Shown: positions 1 to 7,116 of the stretch, one piece after another
Position numbering within the stretch: position 1 is the stretch's first letter
Layout of the letters: the number at the start of each line of letters is the position of its first letter
From: Spirochaetaceae bacterium
Lineage (GTDB): Bacteria > Spirochaetota > Spirochaetia > Treponematales > Breznakiellaceae
Reading direction: 5' to 3'
Length of the DNA stretch: 15,489 nt
Assembly: GCA_031268255.1 (NCBI GenBank)
Contig: JAIRXO010000106.1
Location: 1-15,489 of the forward strand
Notes under the pieces: generated by a model
The model's input: the letters and a program-made list of their open reading frames with translations, nothing else
Database searches by the model: none
Told to the model about the DNA's origin: nothing
Position numbers and translations under genes: made by a program

Positions 1-150
1 ATTTACCTTTTGTAAAAAAGTTATGGGTTCTTTATATTCTACCGATCGTCTTTCCTGCTCTATCAGAATTTGCCGTACATCATCAAACTCATCGGAGAAT
101 AGCAATCCGCAGGAAAAAAGAAAAAACACAGTCAACACTCGTTTTTTCAT
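1..150 (-). CDS. N-terminal fragment of an exported protein or lipoprotein
   Basis: An open frame starts at the ATG complementary to 148-150 and runs off the left edge after 50 codons without a stop, so only the N-terminus is visible. It begins MKKRVLTVFFLFSCGLLFSD, a short basic stretch followed by a hydrophobic core, which is a signal peptide. LFSC places a cysteine at residue 14 and could be a spirochaete-style lipobox, but ordinary signal peptidase I cleavage after the hydrophobic run is equally possible. A GGGGAG ribosome-binding site lies about 6 nt before the ATG, which supports the start. The visible mature part (residues 20-50) is charged and helical and I do not recognise it. It lies 102 nt downstream of the GntR gene on the same strand, so it could be co-transcribed with it or have its own weak promoter. 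Confidence 0.7.
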   Translation of the reverse strand, partial: MKKRVLTVFFLFSCGLLFSDEFDDVRQILIEQERRSVEYKEPITFLQKVN

Positions 151-252
151 TTAAGTCTCCCCTTGAAAGTAGCGATATAATAGAGTTGTCAGCGTTTGTT
201 ATTCCGCTACCCCTACTCCCGTGCGCGCCTAACGGTTACTCTTTTTTCCGTG

Positions 253-633
253 CTACCAGTTCCGAACCATATCGGCCAGTTCTCTTTTTGTTACTCCAAG
301 GATTTCCATCTCGTGGATAAAGCGGCCCAGCACTTCCCGGATTTTAAGTTTCCTGCTGTCCTCCTGGTGCGGGGGCGCGTCTGAGATATAGGTCCCCTTC
401 CCCACCCTGGTTACGATGATGCCCCGTATTTCCAGTTCCCCGTAGGATTTGGCTATGGTATTGGGGTTTATCCGCAAAGCCACAGCCAGGGAACGTATGG
501 TGGGCAGCCTGTCTCCTGGTCTCATACGGCCTGAAAGTACGGCGTATTCAACCTGCTGAATAATCTGCCTGTACAGGGGTACTCCGCCTGAAGCATCAAG
601 GGTAAAGGCCGCGCTCCTGTGTGTCCTATTCAT
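253..633 (-). CDS. GntR-family transcriptional regulator, YtrA subfamily
   Basis: This 126-residue DNA-binding repressor consists of an N-terminal winged helix-turn-helix of the GntR family (about residues 10-78; GVPLYRQI, RMRPGDRLPTIRSLA, INPNTIAKSYGELE, GKGTYI) and a short helical tail of about 45 residues. It has no large effector-binding domain, which is the layout of the YtrA subfamily; such proteins usually dimerise through the tail and often control ABC transporter genes. It is transcribed divergently from the peptide importer operon. The start ATG (631-633) has no Shine-Dalgarno sequence. Instead a perfect consensus promoter ends 8 nt before it, so the mRNA is probably leaderless or nearly so. 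Repeats around that promoter suggest autorepression. Regulation of the importer or of the downstream lipoprotein-like gene is possible but not shown. Confidence 0.9.
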   Translation of the reverse strand: MNRTHRSAAFTLDASGGVPLYRQIIQQVEYAVLSGRMRPGDRLPTIRSLAVALRINPNTIAKSYGELEIRGIIVTRVGKGTYISDAPPHQEDSRKLKIREVLGRFIHEMEILGVTKRELADMVRNW

Positions 634-662
634 CTAGTACAATTATAAATGTACTAGTACAA
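634..662. promoter_or_regulatory. Probable autoregulatory operator: CTAGTACAA repeats
   Basis: CTAGTACAA occurs at 634-642 and again at 654-662, exactly 20 bp apart, about two helical turns. The second copy is part of a perfect 12-bp palindrome, TGTACTAGTACA (650-661). One element lies in the spacer between -35 and -10 and the other between the -10 box and the start codon, so a bound dimer at either site would block RNA polymerase. GT...AC palindromes are typical GntR-family operators. The likeliest ligand is the adjacent YtrA-type protein. Confidence 0.65.
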
Positions 663-670
663 TATGTCAA
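642..670 (-). promoter_or_regulatory. Consensus sigma-70 promoter of the GntR gene, leaderless geometry
   Basis: Read on the minus strand, TTGACA (665-670) is followed by a 17-bp spacer and TATAAT (642-647), a perfect match to the bacterial consensus. Only 8 nt (634-641) separate the -10 box from the ATG. A start site at the usual 6-8 nt after the -10 would give a 5' leader of zero to about two bases. The motif match is seen directly; leaderless translation is inferred. Confidence 0.8.
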
Positions 671-683
671 GTAATATCGTCAT

Positions 684-694
684 GGATTGAATCC
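684..694. promoter_or_regulatory. Palindrome over the importer -35 box, possible operator
   Basis: GGATTGAATCC is a perfect inverted repeat (GGATT, one central base, AATCC) covering the whole -35 hexamer of the importer promoter. Just downstream, CCGGTAT is repeated at 699-705 and 707-713, the second copy running into the -10 box. These sequences are unlike the CTAGTACAA repeats of the GntR promoter, so a different regulator may act here. Functional role is inferred only from position. Confidence 0.35.
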
Positions 695-716
695 TCATCC
701 GGTATTCCGGTATAAT
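687..716 (+). promoter_or_regulatory. Promoter of the peptide importer operon
   Basis: TTGAAT (687-692), an 18-bp spacer and TATAAT (711-716) form a good sigma-70 promoter. Transcription would start near 723. The ribosome-binding site GAGGAG (734-739) sits 5 nt before the ATG at 745. No comparable promoter stands between the five importer genes, so this one probably drives them all. Confidence 0.65.
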
Positions 717-744
717 AGGAATAGTTGACCAACGAGGAGTCTTT

Positions 745-2244
745 ATGTTTGGTAAAAAAAAATCTTTTTTCCTGTTGGGCCTTGTGGCGGTTCAGTCTTT
801 GTTTCTGTCCTGTGAAAGCAGGGACCGCCGCGCGGATGTTTCGGAGCTGCGTTTTGGGTTTACCTCAGAACCGGCCACCCTGGACCCTGTTAATTCCTCC
901 AATACCGCCGACGGCAGGAGCATACTCTTTAATGTTTTTGAGGGTCTGGTCAAGCCCGATACCGGCGGGAACTGCGTTCCCGCGGTGGCCGAATCCTATA
1001 CCATAGAACAGAACGGCCTTGTATACCGTTTTGTCATCCGGGAGGGCATAGAGTTCCACGACGGGAGCCCGGTGCGGGCTGCCGACGCGGTCTTTACGAT
1101 TAAAGAGGCCGTCAAAGCGGGTTTTCCGGGCTTTGCCCAGATAGCCGAAGCCGAAGCCGAAGGAGAGCGGAACGTAATAATTACCCTCAATGCTCCTGAT
1201 CCTGACTTTCTCCCCTACCTCACCATAGGCATAGTGCCTGAGAACAATCCCGACAGGGAAAAAAACCCCATAGGAACGGGCCCCTTTATGATAACGAGTT
1301 ATACGGTCCAGCAAAATATGGTTCTCGAAAAAAATCCCCGGTACTGGCAGGAGGGTTTTCCCAAACTTGACCGGGTAAGCGCGGTATTCCTCGCCGATTC
1401 GGACGCCCTGCTCCTCGCCCTCCGGGGGGGGAATATAGACGGCGCCACCATAACCGGTTCCCTGGTGCAGCAGCTTGATACCGGCGTCTTTGACATACTT
1501 CCCAATCCTTCCAACATGGTGCAGCTTTTGGCGCTGAACAACGCGGTAAAACCCCTGGACGACATCAGGGTGCGCCGGGCAATCAACCACGCGGTTGACA
1601 TACCCCGCATCATAGAGACGGCGTTTTACGGCAGGGGCGAGCCTTCGGGAAGCCCCCTCATCCCCGGCCTTTCGCTCTACTACGAGGACAGCCTGAAAAA
1701 TCCCTACGCCTTTGATCCTGAGCGGGCAAAGAGTCTCCTTGCCGAAGCGGGTTACGCCGGGGGTTTTTCCCTGGAAATCACCGTGCCTTCAAACTATATC
1801 ATGCACGTTGACACGGCCCAGGTTATCGTGAATCAGCTTTCCCTGGCCGGCATTAACGCCTCCATCAAACTTGTTGACTGGGCGGCCTGGCTTTCCGAAA
1901 CATACCGGGACAGAAATTACCAGGCCACGATTATTTCCCTTGATGCCTATAACGCGTCGCCAAGGAGTTTTCTTTCCCGCTATCTTTCTGATTCGGGAAG
2001 CAACTTTCTCAATTACCGGAGCGAGGCATTTGACAGAACCTACAAAGCCGCCCAGGCCGAAAACAGCGAGGGCCGCCGCGCCGCCCTTTACCGGGACGCG
2101 CAGAAGATCATATCAGGCGACGCCGCGGCGGTGTATATCCAGGACATACTGGGTTTCCGCGCCTTTCCCAAAGGGCGTTTTTCAGGAACGCGGAACTATC
2201 CGCTTTATGTAGAGGACTTCTCCGCCATATACCGGATTAACTAG
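745..2244 (+). CDS. Peptide ABC transporter substrate-binding lipoprotein (SBP family 5)
   Basis: This 499-residue protein is the extracytoplasmic receptor of a dipeptide/oligopeptide importer (DppA/OppA/NikA type), of usual family length. The N-terminus is a signal peptide with three lysines (residues 4-6), a hydrophobic core and a lipobox FLSC, so Cys23 would be lipidated after cleavage. FLSC is looser than the enterobacterial L-A-G-C and fits spirochaetes. Family 5 landmarks follow: SEPATLDPVNSS (41-52), NVFEGLV (63-69), FHDGSPVRAADAVFTIK (104-120), GTGPFMITSY and RRAINHAVD. The start is fixed by GAGGAG 5 nt upstream and by the signal peptide. Codons 4-6 form an A9 run. It is the first gene of the operon, 2 nt before the permease gene. 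The exact ligand (dipeptide, oligopeptide, nickel chelate or sugar) cannot be read from sequence; peptide is the likeliest. Confidence 0.93.
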   Translation: MFGKKKSFFLLGLVAVQSLFLSCESRDRRADVSELRFGFTSEPATLDPVNSSNTADGRSILFNVFEGLVKPDTGGNCVPAVAESYTIEQNGLVYRFVIREGIEFHDGSPVRAADAVFTIKEAVKAGFPGFAQIAEAEAEGERNVIITLNAPDPDFLPYLTIGIVPENNPDREKNPIGTGPFMITSYTVQQNMVLEKNPRYWQEGFPKLDRVSAVFLADSDALLLALRGGNIDGATITGSLVQQLDTGVFDILPNPSNMVQLLALNNAVKPLDDIRVRRAINHAVDIPRIIETAFYGRGEPSGSPLIPGLSLYYEDSLKNPYAFDPERAKSLLAEAGYAGGFSLEITVPSNYIMHVDTAQVIVNQLSLAGINASIKLVDWAAWLSETYRDRNYQATIISLDAYNASPRSFLSRYLSDSGSNFLNYRSEAFDRTYKAAQAENSEGRRAALYRDAQKIISGDAAAVYIQDILGFRAFPKGRFSGTRNYPLYVEDFSAIYRIN

Positions 2245-2246
2245 GA

Positions 2247-3191
2247 ATGTTTTTTATAGCAAAGCGGCTCTGCGTTACTTTTATTACCATGTTTCTCGTT
2301 TCGCTGTTTACCTTCGCCGCCTTTACCCTTATTCCCGGCGATCCGGCGGCCCTGATTCTGGGGACAGAGGGGACAGAGGAACAGCTTAGTGCCATGAGGC
2401 TTGAGATGGGTCTGGACAGGAGCTTTGCCGGACGTTATGCCTCCTGGCTTGGGGGCTTTCTTACCGGAAAGCTGGGGAACTCATCAAGGTTCCGGGGAGA
2501 GGCCATAACCGATATGATACTGGAGCGGCTTCCGGTAACGGCGGCCCTGGCCTTTCTCTCCGTCATCTTCATCGTCCTCATCGGCTTTCCCCTTTCGCTC
2601 ATAGGCATACGCCGCGAAGGTTCCAGAGCCAGCCGTATCGTGCATACCCTTACCGCCCTGAACATTTCCTTTCCGGGGTTTTTTCTCGGCGTACTCTTTA
2701 TCTGGATATTCGGCGTCATCCTGCGTTTCTTTGCCCCCGGCGCCTATACCGGCTACCAGGAGAACCCCGCCGCCTTTGCCGCGTACCTTGTGTTTCCCGC
2801 CCTGGCCATAGCCATACCCAACGCGGCCATACTGGTTAAATTCCTCAGGGCGTCCATGGAAAAAGAACTCAGGTCCCCCTATATACGCACGGCCAGAAGC
2901 AAGGGCTGTTCGCCTAACGGCGTACTGTTCCGCCATGTATTCAAGAACGCCGTCATACCGTCTGTAACCCTCCTCGGCATGATAGTCGGGGAGGTTTTTT
3001 CCGGGAGCATTGTCATTGAACAGGTTTTTACCATACCCGGCATAGGGAGGCTTCTTATAGCGTCTATCAATTCCAGGGATTACCAGCTCATAGCGGCGCT
3101 GGTAGCCTACATAAGTTTTATCGTGATTTTGGCCAATACGGCCGCGGATATAGCCATACAGATCATAGACCCCCGCATACGGGTACGGTAA
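2247..3191 (+). CDS. Peptide ABC transporter permease, DppB/OppB type
   Basis: This 314-residue inner-membrane subunit forms one half of the translocation channel. Hydrophobic segments lie near residues 9-29, 98-119, 138-160, 178-199, 236-257 and 280-302, the six expected for DppB. The first periplasmic loop has the usual IPGDPA (29-34) after TM1. The cytoplasmic EAA loop that docks on the ATPases is at about 206-238 (YIRTARSKG, then FRHVFKNAVIP), and FTIPGIGRLL (261-270) is a standard family motif. The start ATG is 2 nt after the receptor stop codon. Only a poorly placed AGGA precedes it, so translation is probably coupled to the upstream gene. The next permease begins 1 nt after its stop. 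Confidence 0.94.
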   Translation: MFFIAKRLCVTFITMFLVSLFTFAAFTLIPGDPAALILGTEGTEEQLSAMRLEMGLDRSFAGRYASWLGGFLTGKLGNSSRFRGEAITDMILERLPVTAALAFLSVIFIVLIGFPLSLIGIRREGSRASRIVHTLTALNISFPGFFLGVLFIWIFGVILRFFAPGAYTGYQENPAAFAAYLVFPALAIAIPNAAILVKFLRASMEKELRSPYIRTARSKGCSPNGVLFRHVFKNAVIPSVTLLGMIVGEVFSGSIVIEQVFTIPGIGRLLIASINSRDYQLIAALVAYISFIVILANTAADIAIQIIDPRIRVR

Positions 3192-3192
3192 T

Positions 3193-3993
3193 ATGCGCGG
3201 CGGCAGTGATTTCCGGGCGGGCGCCGTTCTTGCCCTTGCCATACTCATCCTTTCCCTTGTCAGCGTCTTTTATCTTCCCTATGGATATAACGACATGGCT
3301 CCCGAAAGCCGCTTCCTTCCGCCGGGGTTTTCCCATCCCATGGGGACGGACAATTTCGGGCGGGATGTATTTTCCAGAATCATGACCGGAGGGCGTTATA
3401 CCCTTGCTACCGCCCTCATCACCGTAGCGGGCGCCGCCCTCATAGGCTCGGGCCTGGGCCTCTTTTCAGGCTATTCAGGCGGCCTCATTGATGAATGTGT
3501 TATGCGCATCATGGACGCGGTCAGTTCCTTTCCGGGCATACTCCTGGCGCTGGTGATGATTTCCCTCCTTGAGAACGGGCCTTTTACCCTCACCGCGGCC
3601 CTTCTCATACTTTTTATCCCCAGCTTTACCCGCATCATGAGGAGCGGTATGCTCGAGTACAAAAACAGGGATTTTGTACTGCTTGCCCGGATATGGGGAA
3701 CTCCGGCCCCAAGGATCATCTTTGTGCATATACTGCCCAACCTGCTTCCCTCGCTGCTCTCCGCGTCGGTTCTGGGTCTGTCCAACGCCATACTCGCCGA
3801 AGCCACCATGAGTTACCTGGGCCTGGGCATACAGCCGCCCCTGCCAAGCTGGGGACGAATGCTTTCCGAATCACAGAACTTTCTTTTTAACGCGCCCTGG
3901 TGCGCCCTTTCTCCGGGCCTTATGATCATGGCTACGGTCCTTGCCTTTCATTATCTGGGCGAAGGCTTAAAACGCCGCTATTATCAGGGATGA
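3193..3993 (+). CDS. Peptide ABC transporter permease, DppC/OppC type
   Basis: This second channel subunit has 266 residues, slightly short for the family (commonly 280-300), mainly because its N-terminal tail before TM1 (about 9-28) is brief. The diagnostic motif HPMGTDNFGRDVFSRIM is at 48-64. Further hydrophobic segments lie at about 70-93, 112-127, 132-147, 184-205 and 237-254. The EAA loop reads FVLLARIWGTPAPRIIFVHI (161-180), where family members usually have AARALG-like residues, so the central tryptophan W168 is unusual. ATMSYLGLGIQPPLPSWG (204-221) is typical. It starts 1 nt after the DppB-type gene with no clear ribosome-binding site, again suggesting translational coupling, and ends 3 nt before the first ATPase gene. 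Confidence 0.94.
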   Translation: MRGGSDFRAGAVLALAILILSLVSVFYLPYGYNDMAPESRFLPPGFSHPMGTDNFGRDVFSRIMTGGRYTLATALITVAGAALIGSGLGLFSGYSGGLIDECVMRIMDAVSSFPGILLALVMISLLENGPFTLTAALLILFIPSFTRIMRSGMLEYKNRDFVLLARIWGTPAPRIIFVHILPNLLPSLLSASVLGLSNAILAEATMSYLGLGIQPPLPSWGRMLSESQNFLFNAPWCALSPGLMIMATVLAFHYLGEGLKRRYYQG

Positions 3994-3996
3994 ATC

Positions 3997-5016
3997 ATGG
4001 AAACCCTGCTTGATGTACGGAATCTTTCGATAGAAGTCAGCGTAAACGCTTCCTGGCTTCAGGCGGTGGAGGATATAAACTTTACCGTCTATGCCGGGGA
4101 GATACTCGGCATAGTGGGAGAGTCGGGATGCGGGAAAAGCCTTACCGCACTCTCCATACCCGGCCTTCTTCCCCGGGGGGCGAGGCGTCAGGGCGGCTCC
4201 GTATGGTTTGAGGGAAGGGACCTTACGGTCCTTGGCGAAAAGGAACTCCGTCCGCTGCGGGGCAGGGACATTACCATGGTCTTTCAGGAACCCCTTCCTT
4301 CCCTCAACCCCCTCATGAGAACGGGAAGGCAGATAGCCGAGACCCTGGAACTCCACGGTTACCGGGACAGGGATCTCAACAGGAAAAAAGTCCTTGAACT
4401 CATGGGACAGCTTGGCCTTCCCGATCCTGAAAGGCTTTTCAACGCCTATCCCCACCAGCTTTCAGGCGGTATGTGCCAGAGGGTGATGCTTGCCCTGGCC
4501 CTGATAGGCGGCCCGAAACTCCTCATCGCCGACGAGCCCACTACGGCACTGGATCAGGATACCGGCGGCCAGATACTTTCCCTCATTTCCCTTATCAACA
4601 GGGAACGGGGAACCTCGGTGCTGTGTATCTCCCACGATCTTTCGGTTATACAAAAGGTCTGTTCCAGGGTTCTTGTCATGTATGCCGGAAGAATCGTGGA
4701 AGAAGGGCCGGTGGAAGCAGTGTTTTCCCGGCCAGCCCATGAGTACACCCGCCTGCTTCTGGGGGCCATACCGGACAGGAGGCGAAAGGGGCAAAAACTC
4801 GCCAACATTCCGGGCAGGGTTCCTTCCCTTGAGGAAAGGTCAGGCGGCTGTCCCTTCAGCGGCCGCTGTCCGGGCGTACTGGACCTCTGCCTTTCCGCGT
4901 TTCCCGAAAAAAAGCTCATCAGCGCCGGAGGCAGCGCGGCGGACAGCGGCGGAAGCGGGGCGAAGCGCGGGGAACACAGTTCCCGCTGCGTCCTGTACTC
5001 CGGGGAGTACGCCTGA
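3997..5016 (+). CDS. Peptide ABC transporter ATPase, DppD type with Fe-S cysteines
   Basis: This 339-residue cytoplasmic ATPase powers uptake. All motifs are present: Walker A GESGCGKS (41-48), Q-loop Q97, signature LSGGM (155-159), Walker B LLIADE with catalytic E180, and H213 of the switch. The C-terminal oligopeptide/dipeptide transporter domain follows (HEYTRLLLGAIPD 249-260). Cys285, Cys291, Cys298 and Cys331 have the C-x5-C-x6-C...C arrangement that holds a [4Fe-4S] cluster in characterised DppD-type ATPases. Between the third and fourth cysteines lies a Gly/Ser/Ala-rich stretch (about 309-328), probably a flexible loop. AGGGA, 6 nt before the ATG, is the ribosome-binding site. The stop codon overlaps the next start by 1 nt (TGATG). 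Confidence 0.94.
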   Translation: METLLDVRNLSIEVSVNASWLQAVEDINFTVYAGEILGIVGESGCGKSLTALSIPGLLPRGARRQGGSVWFEGRDLTVLGEKELRPLRGRDITMVFQEPLPSLNPLMRTGRQIAETLELHGYRDRDLNRKKVLELMGQLGLPDPERLFNAYPHQLSGGMCQRVMLALALIGGPKLLIADEPTTALDQDTGGQILSLISLINRERGTSVLCISHDLSVIQKVCSRVLVMYAGRIVEEGPVEAVFSRPAHEYTRLLLGAIPDRRRKGQKLANIPGRVPSLEERSGGCPFSGRCPGVLDLCLSAFPEKKLISAGGSAADSGGSGAKRGEHSSRCVLYSGEYA

Positions 5017-5750
5017 TGGCCCCGCTTCTTTCGGTAAAAAACCTGGCCTTCTCCTATGCGGACAGAAACTTCGGCCCCCTGGGGAAAAAAATCCTAAAGC
5101 CGGTACTCCACGGCATCAGCTTCAAAATAGAGGAAGGGGAAATATTCGGCCTTGTGGGAGCGTCGGGGGCAGGAAAAAGCACCCTCGGAAAATGCCTCCT
5201 GGGCCTCCTCGATTATACAGGGGATATTTTTATAGACGGCATACGGCAGGGTCCGTTTCTCAGGCCGGGACAGAGGAAACTCCTCGCGGCAAGGGTTCAG
5301 GGGGTGTTTCAGAATCCCGGCGCCGCCCTCAATCCTGTCATGCCAATAGGCCGGCTTCTTGACGAGGCTGTCAGGACCAGCGGCGTACAGGATAAAACCG
5401 AACGGGGAAAACGGAGCGATGAAATCCTTGAACTTGTGGGGCTTGACAGCTCGGTAAAAAAACGCAGGGCCGACGAACTCTCAAGCGGCCAGAAGCAGCG
5501 GGTGTGTATAGGCTGCGCCTTGAGTTTCCGGCCCCGCCTCATTATAGCCGACGAGGCGGTAAGCTCACTGGATGTTTCGGCTGGCGCCCAGATACTGAAC
5601 CTTTTCAGCGGCCTGAGGGAAAGGCTGGGCCTCGCGCTGCTTTTTATTTCCCATAACCTTGAAGCGGTACATTATCTGTCGGACAGGGTCGCCGTCCTTG
5701 AAGGCGGGACACTGACCGGGGACGGACAGGACCCCCCACGGCTGCCCTAG
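5016..5750 (+). CDS. Peptide ABC transporter ATPase, short DppF type
   Basis: This is the partner ATPase, 244 residues, forming the heterodimer with the DppD-type protein. It has Walker A GASGAGKST (48-56), Q-loop Q99, signature LSSGQ (155-159), Walker B LIIADE with E180, and H213. DppF/OppF proteins usually have about 310-330 residues. This one ends soon after the nucleotide-binding fold (VLEGGTLTGDGQDPPRLP) and has no C-terminal cysteine domain, resembling short forms such as NikE. No frameshift is visible near the end, so the shortness looks natural. GGGGAG (5002-5007) is 8 nt before the ATG. Its TAG (5748-5750) overlaps the stop codon of the convergent UPF0210 gene. Confidence 0.92.
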   Translation: MAPLLSVKNLAFSYADRNFGPLGKKILKPVLHGISFKIEEGEIFGLVGASGAGKSTLGKCLLGLLDYTGDIFIDGIRQGPFLRPGQRKLLAARVQGVFQNPGAALNPVMPIGRLLDEAVRTSGVQDKTERGKRSDEILELVGLDSSVKKRRADELSSGQKQRVCIGCALSFRPRLIIADEAVSSLDVSAGAQILNLFSGLRERLGLALLFISHNLEAVHYLSDRVAVLEGGTLTGDGQDPPRLP

Positions 5751-7108
5751 TTTCTAAAACTGTGTATGGGGGCCGGTATTCTGCCGCCCCGCCTGATAAA
5801 GGCGTCGCTGCCCGCATTGTGTACCGCCATGACCGGAGCGCCTCCCAGGAGGCCGCCGAACTCGGCCCAGTCGCCGGCTTTTTTCCCCGGCACGGGGATT
5901 ATGCGCACGGCGGTTGTCTTGTTGTTCACCATGCCTATGGCCATTTCATCGGCGATGATGGCCGAGATGGTCGCCGCGCTGGTATCACCGGGAACGGCTA
6001 CCATGTCAAGACCAACGGAGCAAACGCTGGTCATGGCTTCAAGTTTGTCCAGCGTGATGGTTCCCCTTTTGACGGCCCTGACCATACCGGCATCCTCCGA
6101 CACGGGTATAAAGGCCCCGGACAATCCTCCCACGCTGGCAGAGGCCATGACGCCGCCCTTCTTTACCATGTCGGTAAGAAGGGCCAGGGCCGCGGTTGTT
6201 CCGTGTACCCCCGCCGACTCAAGGCCCATTTCCTCAAGAATCATGGCTACAGAATCGCCGATTTCGGGAGTCGGGGCCAGGGAAAGATCCAGTATGCCAA
6301 AGGGTACGCCCAGGCGGCGGGCCGCTTCCATGCCCACAAGCTGCCCCATGCGGGTTATCTTGAAGGCGGTTTTCTTGATCAGGTCGGCTATCTGGTCAAA
6401 ACTTTCTCCCTGGTGAGACTCCAGGGCCGCCTTGATAACGCCGGGCCCCGATACCCCCACATTGAGGCAGGCCTCCCCTTCTCCGGGGCCGTGAAAAGCG
6501 CCGGCCATAAAGGGATTGTCCTCAGGGGCGTTGCAGAATACCACAAGTTTGGCGCAGCCTATGCCGTCCCTCGCGGCGCTTGCTTCGGCGGTCTTTTTGA
6601 TTATCTCTCCCATGAGGCCCACGGCGTTCATGTTGATGCCGCTCCTCGTGGAGGCGACATTGACCGAGGAACACACCCGCTCAGTCAGGGAAAGGGCCCG
6701 GGGGATGGATGCGATGAGCTTCCTGTCCCCTGAGCTAAAGTCCTTCTGCACCAGGGCGGAAAACCCGCCGGCAAAATCTATCCCCAGTTCGGAAACGGTC
6801 TGGTCAATGGTCTGGGCATAGGGAGTGTAGTCCTCATCATCCGAAGCGGAAGCGACAATGGCTATGGGGGTCAGGGAAACGCGCCTGTTGATAATGGGTA
6901 TGCCGTATTCGGTCTCAATGTCCCTTCCGGTACTGACCAGTTTTCCGGCGACGGAAAGTATCTTGTCCCGTATTTTGCGGCGGGATTCTTTTCCCGAAGG
7001 GGACACGCAGTCAAGGAGAGAGATTCCCAGCGTAATGGCCCTGATATCAAGTTTGAATTTGAGGAACATATCCAGGGTTTCCTGTATCTCAAAGGGTGTA
7101 AAAAGCAT
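5747..7108 (-). CDS. PFL-like protein, UPF0210 (DUF711) family
   Basis: This 453-residue cytoplasmic protein is of normal length for UPF0210, a family with a pyruvate-formate-lyase-like barrel fold but no established reaction. Conserved stretches include RRVSLTPIAIV (75-85), CSSVNVASTRSGINMNAV (146-163), GEACLNVGVSGPGV (211-224), GILDLSLAPTPEIGDS (271-286), GLDMVAVPGDTSAATISA (366-383) and DEMAIGMVNNKTTAVRI (387-403). The first cysteine of that set, Cys146, is a candidate functional residue, but this is inferred. AGGGG, 5-6 nt before the ATG, overlaps the stop codon of the upstream ACT gene, so translation is coupled. UPF0210 genes commonly sit next to a UPF0237 ACT gene, as here, where the ACT protein may sense a ligand for it. 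Last gene of its operon; its stop overlaps that of the peptide importer. Confidence 0.92.
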   Translation of the reverse strand: MLFTPFEIQETLDMFLKFKLDIRAITLGISLLDCVSPSGKESRRKIRDKILSVAGKLVSTGRDIETEYGIPIINRRVSLTPIAIVASASDDEDYTPYAQTIDQTVSELGIDFAGGFSALVQKDFSSGDRKLIASIPRALSLTERVCSSVNVASTRSGINMNAVGLMGEIIKKTAEASAARDGIGCAKLVVFCNAPEDNPFMAGAFHGPGEGEACLNVGVSGPGVIKAALESHQGESFDQIADLIKKTAFKITRMGQLVGMEAARRLGVPFGILDLSLAPTPEIGDSVAMILEEMGLESAGVHGTTAALALLTDMVKKGGVMASASVGGLSGAFIPVSEDAGMVRAVKRGTITLDKLEAMTSVCSVGLDMVAVPGDTSAATISAIIADEMAIGMVNNKTTAVRIIPVPGKKAGDWAEFGGLLGGAPVMAVHNAGSDAFIRRGGRIPAPIHSFRN

Positions 7109-7116
7109 ACCGGCCC

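Noticed and set aside
169..210. GTAGCG / CGCTAC inverted repeat upstream of the left-edge gene
   Set aside because: Six-bp arms separated by about 30 nt, no T-run and no promoter alignment; easily expected by chance.
865..1590. 241-codon minus-strand open frame
   Set aside because: It lies wholly antisense to the peptide receptor gene, has no family motifs or ribosome-binding site, and its Tyr/Gly-rich composition is the complement of the real frame's codon bias.
2484..3248. 254-codon minus-strand open frame
   Set aside because: Antisense to the clearly genuine DppB-type permease; highly charged, Gly/Tyr-rich and without recognisable domains.
5016..5750. Short DppF-type ATPase considered as a truncated pseudogene
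   Set aside because: All ATPase motifs are intact, no continuation of the missing C-terminal domain is visible after the stop in any frame, and short NikE-like forms exist.
5762..6733. 323-codon plus-strand open frame
   Set aside because: Antisense to the UPF0210 gene, which has full-length family motifs; the open frame follows from GC-rich codon bias.
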